This document shows, in pieces, positions 7,376 through 14,112 of a stretch of DNA of 24,264 bases. How positions within the stretch are numbered: position 1 is the first letter of the stretch; every line of letters begins with the position of its first letter. Under the pieces are notes generated by a model that was given only the letters and a program-made list of their open reading frames with translations, did not search any database and was not told the DNA's origin. Origin of the DNA: an uncultured Bacilli bacterium (GTDB lineage: Bacteria > Bacillota_I > Bacilli_A > RF39 > UBA660). The stretch lies in NCBI GenBank assembly GCA_947628445.1, contig CANQZX010000008.1, positions 1-24,264 on the forward strand, in the 5' to 3' direction. Both the position numbers and the translations under genes were made by a program.

Positions 7376-8897
7376 AGAAAAAATTAGTTTGCATCCCGTG
7401 ATGACCTACTTAATTTTATGTTTAATTGTCATTGTGGTAAGTGGCATTCTTTCTTGGTTTAATGTCCAAGCGACATATAATCAAATATCGAGTACAACTG
7501 GAGAATATACGGCGAAAACGGAAGTGGTGCGATCACTTCTTAGTTTAAGTGGCCTAAAGTATATTTTTACTAGTACCGTTGCTAGTTTTGCCAACTTTAC
7601 TGTTTTAAGTAATTTAATTATTATTTTACTTGGTATTGGGGTTATGGAAAAAACGGGCTTTTTAAAAACGGTCATTACATTACTTACGAAAAAAGCAAAA
7701 AAAACAACTGTTACCTTTTGGTTAGTATTTATTTGTATTGTCACTAGTATTATTGGAGATTTATCCTATATTATATTTATTCCTTTAAGTGCTTTGCTTT
7801 TTCTTTATGGAAAACGGAACCCTTTACTAGGAATAATTACGGCCTTTGCGGCTTTAACTTGTGGATCGGGGTTAAGTTTGCTTTTAACAAGTGTCGATTC
7901 AAGTTTGGCAAAAGTCTCTGTTTTAAATGCTAATATTATTACCTCGAGTTATGGAATTCATACAACCTCCTTTATCTATATTATGTTAGTGGCAATCATT
8001 TTAGTTTCTTTCTTAATTACGGGAATTACCGAAAATATTGTGGCGAAAAGATTAGATAAATATTCTTTTGCCGAAGAAAATGTTGAAGAAGAAATTGTTA
8101 CAACCCATAATAAAACGCGGGGCTTGTTACTTGCTATTATTGTTGGAACTATTTATTTAATTATCTTTATTTATAATATTATCCCGGGCTTACCTTTTTC
8201 AGGTAATTTACTTGATTATAGTCAAGAATTATATATTGATAAATTATTTAGTTACGAATCCTTTTTCCGGAATGGATTTGTCTTTATCGTAGCCGTGTTC
8301 TTTGTTTTACTTGGCTTAAGTTATGGTATTGGAGCGAAAACTATTAAAAATGATAAAGATTTTGTCGATAGTTTAGGCCATTCTCTAAATGGAATTGGTA
8401 AAATCTTAGTTATGATTTTTGCGGCAGCGACATTCATTAATATTATTAAACAATCAAATATTGGGAATGTTGTGACTGTGGCTTTAACTAATTTACTTGG
8501 TAGAACCTCTTTTAGTGGCTTACCTTTATTAATTATGCTTTATTTAATCACAATTGTTGCTACAATTTTCTTACCTAATTCTTTATCGAAATGGTCTATT
8601 ATAGCGACCATGGCGGTACCACTTTTAGTAAACGCCGGAATTACACCGGGCTTTGCCCAAGTGGTTTTCCGTTTTGGCGAATCAATTACCATGGGCTTAA
8701 CCCCAATCTTTGCTTATTTTGTTGTATATTTGGCCTATTTAGAAAAATATAGTCAACATAAAAATATTAGTTTATTTAAGGCCTTGAAATTCCAAGTGCC
8801 ATATACCTCTTTAGTTTTTGTTAGTTTTCTTGTGATTTTTGTTCTTTGGTATATCATTGGTATACCTTTGGGTATCAATTCACCAATTGCGTTATAG
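7356..8897 (+). CDS. AbgT family transporter
   Basis: This is a 513-residue integral membrane protein with around 11-13 predicted helices. The C-terminal third has the AbgT hallmarks: two re-entrant/helix blocks with SKWSIIATMAVPLL and FRFGESITMGLTPIFAYF. Characterised members import p-aminobenzoyl-glutamate (E. coli AbgT) or export sulfonamides and p-aminobenzoate-like folate precursors (Neisseria MtrF), so the substrate here is probably a folate-related compound; direction cannot be told. The start is TTG at 7356, supported by AGGTGAT at 7344-7350; no better ATG lies near. It overlaps yyzM by 20 bases, suggesting translational coupling. Its location inside a partition/origin cluster is unusual. 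Confidence 0.82.
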   Translation: MRRRKIKEKISLHPVMTYLILCLIVIVVSGILSWFNVQATYNQISSTTGEYTAKTEVVRSLLSLSGLKYIFTSTVASFANFTVLSNLIIILLGIGVMEKTGFLKTVITLLTKKAKKTTVTFWLVFICIVTSIIGDLSYIIFIPLSALLFLYGKRNPLLGIITAFAALTCGSGLSLLLTSVDSSLAKVSVLNANIITSSYGIHTTSFIYIMLVAIILVSFLITGITENIVAKRLDKYSFAEENVEEEIVTTHNKTRGLLLAIIVGTIYLIIFIYNIIPGLPFSGNLLDYSQELYIDKLFSYESFFRNGFVFIVAVFFVLLGLSYGIGAKTIKNDKDFVDSLGHSLNGIGKILVMIFAAATFINIIKQSNIGNVVTVALTNLLGRTSFSGLPLLIMLYLITIVATIFLPNSLSKWSIIATMAVPLLVNAGITPGFAQVVFRFGESITMGLTPIFAYFVVYLAYLEKYSQHKNISLFKALKFQVPYTSLVFVSFLVIFVLWYIIGIPLGINSPIAL

Positions 8898-8912
8898 AAA
8901 GGAATGGTTTAA

Positions 8913-10013
8913 ATGTCATTAAAAGCCGGAATAGTGGGGTTGCCAAATGTGGGAAAATCAACTCTTTTTAATGCCATAACCAAAAAGAATGTTTTGGCCG
9001 CGAATTATCCTTTTGCGACCATTGAACCAAATGTGGGAGTTGTTTTTGTTCCCGACAAAAGATTAGATTTTTTAAATGAACTTTATCAACCGAAAAGTTT
9101 AGTACCAACGACTTTTGAGTTTACCGATATTGCCGGTTTGGTGCAAGGAGCGGCTTCGGGCGAAGGGCTAGGTAATAAGTTTTTATCCCATATTCGGGAG
9201 GTTGATGCTATCGTTGAGGTCGTAAGATGTTTTGATGATGCTTCCATTACCCATGTCAGTGGGAAAACTGATCCCTTGCGCGATATTGATATTATTAATG
9301 TCGAACTTATTTTAGCTGATTTAGAAATTGTAGTAAATCGGATTGGCAAAATTGAAAAAAAAGCGGCGACAACTAAAGAAAAAGATGTTGTGCTCGAACT
9401 AGATGTTTTAAAAAGAGCCCAAACGGCCTTAGAAAAAAATATTCCTTTACGGGCAGTTGCTTATACCGAAGATGAATTACTTTTAATTAAGAACTTTAAC
9501 TTTTTAACTTTAAAACCAATTATTTATGTGGCTAATGTTTCGGAAGAAGATGTTGTCGTGGGTGATAATGCTTACTCCGAACAAGTTAAAACTTATGCGG
9601 CTAAAGAAGGTAACGAGGTTATAGTGATGTGTGCCAAATTGGAGGAAGAATTATCGAGTGTTGAAGCCAGTGAACGGGATGAGTTTTTAAAATCGATTGG
9701 CATTGCCAACAGTGGATTAGATAAATTAATTTTTGCGACCTACGATTTATTGGGCTTAGCCACTTTCTTTACCGCGGGTGCTGACGAATGTCGGGCTTGG
9801 ACTTTTAAAAAAGGAATGAAAGCACCTAAATGCGCGGGGATAATTCATAAAGATTTTGAACGGGGCTTTATTAAAGCCGAGGTTATGAGTTATGCCGATT
9901 TAGTGGAATTAAAAGATGAAAAGAAAGTAAAAGAAGCCGGGAAATTACGAATTGAAGGCAAAGATTATGTTTTACAAGATGGCGATATTTGCTATTTTCG
10001 ATTTAATGTTTAA
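8913..10013 (+). CDS. ychF: Ribosome-associated ATPase YchF (OLA1 family)
   Basis: YchF is an Obg-related P-loop NTPase that prefers ATP and binds the ribosome; it affects stress responses and translation. The 366-residue length matches the family (E. coli 363). Visible motifs are G1 GLPNVGKS at residues 9-16, the DIAGLVQGAASGEGLGNKFLSHI switch region, the coiled-coil insertion after residue 125 and a C-terminal TGS domain (about 280-366) with the typical YADLVEL and the ending GDICYFRFNV. AAAGGAATGG upstream serves as ribosome-binding site. The gene follows the AbgT-family transporter by 15 bases. In Bacillus the same family member (yyaF) lies just before rpsF; here five genes separate them. 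Confidence 0.96.
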   Translation: MSLKAGIVGLPNVGKSTLFNAITKKNVLAANYPFATIEPNVGVVFVPDKRLDFLNELYQPKSLVPTTFEFTDIAGLVQGAASGEGLGNKFLSHIREVDAIVEVVRCFDDASITHVSGKTDPLRDIDIINVELILADLEIVVNRIGKIEKKAATTKEKDVVLELDVLKRAQTALEKNIPLRAVAYTEDELLLIKNFNFLTLKPIIYVANVSEEDVVVGDNAYSEQVKTYAAKEGNEVIVMCAKLEEELSSVEASERDEFLKSIGIANSGLDKLIFATYDLLGLATFFTAGADECRAWTFKKGMKAPKCAGIIHKDFERGFIKAEVMSYADLVELKDEKKVKEAGKLRIEGKDYVLQDGDICYFRFNV

Positions 10014-10025
10014 GTTAAAAAGAAC

Positions 10026-10036
10026 TGTGATATAAT
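10026..10036 (+). promoter_or_regulatory. Extended -10 promoter for the 10059 gene
   Basis: TGTGATATAAT is identical to the element before ftsH. It lies 22 bases before the start codon and just after the ychF stop. The -35 is weak. Confidence 0.55.
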
Positions 10037-10058
10037 ATAATTAATAAAGGAGGTTTAT

Positions 10059-10706
10059 ATGAATAACAAATTAATGAGTAAAGTATTTGCTTGGATGGCC
10101 ATTGGCCTTTTAGTAACCTTTGGAACCGGGCTATTTGTTAGTACTAACGAGGTTATGTATGAAAATATTTATCGGGGAGCATGGTACATTATTTTTGCCA
10201 TTATTGAAATTGCATTAGTAATTTTCTTATCTATGCGGGTAATGAAAATGAAAGCCACGACGGCTAAATGTTCCTTTTTACTCTATTCGGTTATCAGTGG
10301 TTTAACTTTTTCTTCCATCTTTATTTACTATGAACTAACAAGTATTTTATATATCTTTTTAGTTACGGCAGCAATGTTTGGACTTTTAGCCCTTATTGGT
10401 TATACCACGAAGATTGATTTAGGCAAAGCCGCACCCTATTTATTTATGGGCTCATTTGTTCTAATTATCGTTTTCTTAATCAATATCTTTATTGGTAGTA
10501 ATACGGTTGATATGGTGGCATCCATTATTTGTGTATTACTATTCGTGGGAATTACGGCCTTCGATGTCCAAAAATTAAAGATGTTAAAAGAAAGTGGCTT
10601 ACCTGAAGATAATTTAGCCATCTATGGGGCATTAGATTTATATTTAGATTTTATTAATATCTTTATACATATACTTTCAATTTTTGGAAAAGGAGATAAT
10701 AATTAA
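10059..10706 (+). CDS. Bax inhibitor-1 (BI-1/YccA-like) family membrane protein
   Basis: This 215-residue protein has about seven membrane helices and the general composition of bacterial BI-1/TMBIM proteins. It shows an N-terminal amphipathic start, the ALIGYTTKIDLGK motif near residues 110-123, the VGITAFDVQKLK segment and the C-terminal ALDLYLDFINIFIHIL. In characterised homologues (Bacillus YetJ, E. coli YccA) the family forms a pH-sensitive calcium leak channel or modulates FtsH. The second role may fit the presence of ftsH in the window, but that link is speculative. AAAGGAGG upstream is a strong ribosome-binding site. It overlaps the next gene by one base. Confidence 0.85.
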   Translation: MNNKLMSKVFAWMAIGLLVTFGTGLFVSTNEVMYENIYRGAWYIIFAIIEIALVIFLSMRVMKMKATTAKCSFLLYSVISGLTFSSIFIYYELTSILYIFLVTAAMFGLLALIGYTTKIDLGKAAPYLFMGSFVLIIVFLINIFIGSNTVDMVASIICVLLFVGITAFDVQKLKMLKESGLPEDNLAIYGALDLYLDFINIFIHILSIFGKGDNN

Positions 10707-11497
10707 TGGATACAAGTATTAAAAGAGTTTTTGCTTACATTATTGATATTCTTTTAGTCACTTTGGTTGTGACTTTGCTGACGAATAATGATACAATAAA
10801 TCCTTATTTTGAAAAATATAATGCGGAATATGAGGCCTATTACGATTTAGTTACAGATTATCAAGATGAAAAAATAAGTAAAGAAGATTATGAAAAACAA
10901 GCGATTACTTATAGTTATAATTTAGAGAAATATAATGTAGTAACAACGGGTGTTACTATTGCCAGTTTAATTCTATATTTTGGTTTCTATCAAGCATTTA
11001 TGGATGGCCAAACTTTAGGCAAAAGATTATTTAAACTACGATTAGTTAATAAAGAAAACGAAAAACTTGGTTGGGGTTGGACTATTCTACGATCTGTTAT
11101 TTTAAATAATATTGTCTTTCGGTTAATGTTGGTAGTTGGCGTTTATTTAATGAATGCCAAGATGTTTCATACCTATAGTTATGTAATCAGCATGATTGAA
11201 GGTCTTGTTGAATCTGTTATCTTTGTAATGGTGATTTTAAGACAAGATGGTCGGGGCTTACATGATATGCTCGTGGGATCCAAAGTTATTAATTTAAATG
11301 CAGCCGTTGATTTTAAAGAAGAAATGCCAAAGGAAGAAGCCAAAGCCGAAATAAAAACAATTGAAGCCCAAGAAAAGCCCGTTAAGGAAACGAAAAAGGC
11401 GGCACCTAAAAAAACCGCGGCTAAAAAAACAAGTGCTGCGAAAAAGCCAACGACGAAAAAAACAACTAAAAAGGCCACAAAAAATACTAAAGCTTAA
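10706..11497 (+). CDS. RDD family membrane protein with Lys/Ala/Thr-rich tail
   Basis: The 263-residue protein starts with an RDD signature (KRVFAYIID) and has about four membrane helices. GQTLGKRLFKLRLVN after the second helix is the conserved RDD motif. A hydrophilic, Tyr/Glu-rich loop of about 55 residues lies between helices 1 and 2. From about residue 220 the protein ends in a strongly basic tail built from KKT, AAKK and TTKK units, similar in composition to histone H1 tails. Function of RDD proteins is unclear, though some act as Na+/H+ antiporters or transport-associated proteins. AAGGAGA is the ribosome-binding site. The terminator begins inside the last codons. Confidence 0.75.
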   Translation: MDTSIKRVFAYIIDILLVTLVVTLLTNNDTINPYFEKYNAEYEAYYDLVTDYQDEKISKEDYEKQAITYSYNLEKYNVVTTGVTIASLILYFGFYQAFMDGQTLGKRLFKLRLVNKENEKLGWGWTILRSVILNNIVFRLMLVVGVYLMNAKMFHTYSYVISMIEGLVESVIFVMVILRQDGRGLHDMLVGSKVINLNAAVDFKEEMPKEEAKAEIKTIEAQEKPVKETKKAAPKKTAAKKTSAAKKPTTKKTTKKATKNTKA

Positions 11498-11514
11498 AAT
11501 TTAGTATTTTTTTT
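11481..11514 (+). terminator. Rho-independent terminator overlapping the end of the RDD gene
   Basis: AAAATACTAAA (from 11481) pairs with TTTAGTATTTT, followed by more T residues to 11514. The stop codon sits in the loop. Confidence 0.8.
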
Positions 11515-11526
11515 AACCTTTAATTA

Positions 11527-11535
11527 TGGTAAGAT
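11527..11535 (+). promoter_or_regulatory. Possible extended -10 promoter for the 11565 gene
   Basis: TGGTAAGAT fits an extended -10 element 29 bases before the ATG, directly after a terminator. No clear -35 is visible. Confidence 0.4.
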
Positions 11536-11564
11536 TAAGGTAGAAAAGTAAGGGAGTGTTAGTG

Positions 11565-12899
11565 ATGGAAGAACAAAATGAATTAGGGGTAAAACCCAAC
11601 AATGACGAATCCTTTGTCGAAAAGAAAAGTCATAAAGGATTAGTTATTGGTTTAGTAACTATTATCTTAATATTAATTGCCTGTGGGGGCTATTTTGGGT
11701 ATTATTACTTTTATTTAAATACCGAAATGTATATTGATAATTTAAGTAATAAATTGGTAAAAAGAGTGGAAAAGGTTAATTTTGGTCAAGGACTTGATGC
11801 CGAAAACAAGGATTTACAACTTGCTGGCAATATTGATTTAAAAAATAACGATACCAATTTAGGTAATTTAGTTTATGATTTAAAAGTCAATGCTAAACAA
11901 GATGTCGTAAATCTAAAATTAGGTTTAGAAGAAAATCAAAAAAGTTTAATAGGTGGTAATTTATATTATCAAGATCATAATTTATATGCGGATATTGACG
12001 ATGTTTTAAACTCAGTTATCGATTTAGGAGAAATATTAAATGAAGAACAAACTGCAGTTTTAGACGAAATACCGGATGTTAAACCAGAAGATGTTAAATA
12101 TATTGTAACGCATTTAATTGAATATTATTTCACGGGCTTAAAGGAAGCCAAGCTGGAAACTAACTTAAAAGGTTTAACGGAAAAAGAATATGTTGTGGAA
12201 CTTGATAAAATAACGGCTAAAAATGCGAATAAAAAATTAGCCGAATTAATTAAAGAAGACAAAACAATGAATAAAGTTTTTGGTTCTTTTGATGGTGATT
12301 ACGATTTTTATCCAATGGGGAAATTAATTGTTACCGTTAAGGCCTATAATAATGAGGTAACTAAGTTTGCTTTAGTGAATAATAATGAAAAGATTGAAGC
12401 AAAACATGATGGGGAAAAATATGTTTTAGCCAAAGACGATATGAAATTACATGTTTGGACTGCTGATACTTTAAAATTAGAAGCATACGAAAATGATACT
12501 TTAGTATTAAGTATGGCATTAACGAAAGATGGCTACATTACTTTAGATGTTAATGTGGAAGATGTTAGTATTAAGTTTGAAACCGGGGCGAATGGCAAAG
12601 ATTCTACGAAAGTTGCTATGTCGATTAGTGATGCCGAATCTATAAATCTAAGTTATGATGGGGTAGTTACCCAAAATAATAATCATGAAGCCACAGTAAA
12701 AGGCACTTTAGAACTTGCTTCTTTTGGAGTAAATCTAAAAGCTGATTTAAATGTTAATATTTTAGCCGATGCTAATTTAGTGGAAAAAATTGATGTTAAA
12801 GATGCTAAAAAACTTGATCAATTAAGCGAAGAAGAACAATTGAACTTTTATACTAAATTAATGGAAATAATGAATAAATACGATTTAGGTAATCTATAA
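11565..12899 (+). CDS. Unknown membrane-anchored extracytoplasmic protein
   Basis: This 444-residue protein has a charged N-terminus (about 24 residues), one membrane helix (about 26-45, ending in Gly/Tyr) and a large exported domain. The domain alternates short beta-like stretches with Asn, Asp and Lys turns. Patterns such as LAGNIDLKN, NLYYQDHNLYADIDD and SFGVNLKADLNVNI recall lipoprotein beta-barrel-cup proteins, but I do not recognise a named family. The ATG at 11565 follows GGGAGTG (11552-11558); the GTG at 11556 is part of that site. It is followed after 9 bases by the acyltransferase, so they are probably co-transcribed. A role at the cell surface is inferred from topology only. Confidence 0.7.
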   Translation: MEEQNELGVKPNNDESFVEKKSHKGLVIGLVTIILILIACGGYFGYYYFYLNTEMYIDNLSNKLVKRVEKVNFGQGLDAENKDLQLAGNIDLKNNDTNLGNLVYDLKVNAKQDVVNLKLGLEENQKSLIGGNLYYQDHNLYADIDDVLNSVIDLGEILNEEQTAVLDEIPDVKPEDVKYIVTHLIEYYFTGLKEAKLETNLKGLTEKEYVVELDKITAKNANKKLAELIKEDKTMNKVFGSFDGDYDFYPMGKLIVTVKAYNNEVTKFALVNNNEKIEAKHDGEKYVLAKDDMKLHVWTADTLKLEAYENDTLVLSMALTKDGYITLDVNVEDVSIKFETGANGKDSTKVAMSISDAESINLSYDGVVTQNNNHEATVKGTLELASFGVNLKADLNVNILADANLVEKIDVKDAKKLDQLSEEEQLNFYTKLMEIMNKYDLGNL

Positions 12900-12908
12900 A
12901 GGTGATCT

Positions 12909-13994
12909 ATGAATAAAAAAAATTCCGCCATAGAATTATGGCGTTTTATCTTTATTGTGGCGATGGCCATCGGTTCTTTAAACAATGTTATTTGGGCTCA
13001 AAAAGATGTTAAATTATTATTCACGGGCAATAGCTTTTTAGTTTTCTTTATGCTTTTATCAGGGTATTTTTTGATGCGACATTATCAACAAAATAAAGAT
13101 AAAGAAAAAAAGGCTTCTGTTCAAGCCTGGAATTATACTAAAGAACGAATTGCTAGTTTATATCCGGCTTTACTGGGTGGCGTTGGTTTAAGTTTTATTG
13201 TCCGTAATGTCATAAATAATGTATCCTTAAATACAGCTTTTACTAATTTTATGAACTCTCTTTGGGAATTCTTTGGTCTATCTCAACTGGGCGGAAACTC
13301 TTTAGTTTTATGGAACGAACCGCTCTGGTATATTTCCGCTTTATTTATTGCTAGTTTTATTTTATATTATCTAGTTAGCAAAAACGAAGATTTATTTACC
13401 TTTATTGCCGTTTTATTTATTATCTTTATTTATGGTAGTTTGGGCTTTAATGCCAGGGGCATAAATATTGGCTTTTTAAGTGTTTCGAATAATTTAGTGC
13501 GCTTAACTGCCACCATGATGGTGGGAATGCTTATGTATTACTTAGTTGATTATTTCCAAAAGAAAAAGTTTACGGAAAACTTAACAATGACTTTTAGTGT
13601 CTTACATATTGCCATTGCGATGTTTATTCTTTATTTTTTAGTCCATGGGACGCCTTGGACTAATGCCACTTATGGTATTGTCTTATTTATTTTTACGGTC
13701 ATTTTACTAGTAAATAAAGATTATATTTCGGCCTTATATAACGATAGTTTAACTTTAAATACTTTAGGCCGTCTATCTTTATATTACTATGCTTGTCATA
13801 TTGCTTTTGTTTATCTTCTTGCTTATTTATATCCTGAAATGAGTTATATTCCAAGCATTATCTTCAATATTTTATTTAGTTTATCTTGGTCCTTAATCAT
13901 GCTCTATGTTGACGAGTTTGTTATTACACCGTGCTTTCGCACCAAGAAAACTAATAAAGAACAACAAAAATCCAAGACCAAAAAAAGTAAATAG
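12909..13994 (+). CDS. Acyltransferase-3 family membrane protein (key His apparently missing)
   Basis: The 361-residue protein has about ten membrane helices and the N-terminal IELWRF motif of the acyltransferase-3 family (OatA/WecH type), which adds O-acyl groups to peptidoglycan, polysaccharide or lipid. FFMLLSGYF near residues 46-54 is the second family motif (usually FF..SGF). In typical members, one or two His residues lie about ten residues after the first Arg. The equivalent stretch here reads VAMAIGSLNN with no His, so catalysis may be altered or lost, although alignment is by eye. A Lys/Thr-rich cytoplasmic tail closes the protein. AAAGGTGAT is the ribosome-binding site. It sits between an unknown exported protein and a surface protein, in an envelope-related block. 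Confidence 0.75.
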   Translation: MNKKNSAIELWRFIFIVAMAIGSLNNVIWAQKDVKLLFTGNSFLVFFMLLSGYFLMRHYQQNKDKEKKASVQAWNYTKERIASLYPALLGGVGLSFIVRNVINNVSLNTAFTNFMNSLWEFFGLSQLGGNSLVLWNEPLWYISALFIASFILYYLVSKNEDLFTFIAVLFIIFIYGSLGFNARGINIGFLSVSNNLVRLTATMMVGMLMYYLVDYFQKKKFTENLTMTFSVLHIAIAMFILYFLVHGTPWTNATYGIVLFIFTVILLVNKDYISALYNDSLTLNTLGRLSLYYYACHIAFVYLLAYLYPEMSYIPSIIFNILFSLSWSLIMLYVDEFVITPCFRTKKTNKEQQKSKTKKSK

Positions 13995-13995
13995 A

Positions 13996-14027
13996 AAATA
14001 GCTTTTTAATAAAAGTTATTTTTTTAT
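13996..14027 (+). terminator. Rho-independent terminator after acyltransferase gene
   Basis: AATAGCTTTT pairs with AAAAGTTATT (one G-U pair), followed by TTTTT. It separates the acyltransferase from the surface-protein gene. Confidence 0.75.
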
Positions 14028-14059
14028 TGTTCAAAAATGTCAAAAAGATAATTATAAGC

Positions 14060-14086
14060 TTGCAAATATATATATATATATATAAT
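14060..14086 (+). promoter_or_regulatory. Promoter with a TA-repeat spacer, for the surface-protein gene
   Basis: TTGCAA (14060-14065) and TATAAT (14081-14086) are 15 bases apart. Almost the whole spacer and the start of the -10 are made of TA dinucleotides. Each gained or lost TA would change the spacing by two; one extra would give the optimal 17. Confidence 0.65.
14067..14084 (+). repeat. (TA)9 microsatellite
   Basis: Nine uninterrupted TA units lie within the promoter spacer and -10 of the gene at 14113. Tracts of this kind slip during replication. Confidence 0.9.
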
Positions 14087-14112
14087 TAAAGGGAGAATAG
14101 GAGTGTTATGTT

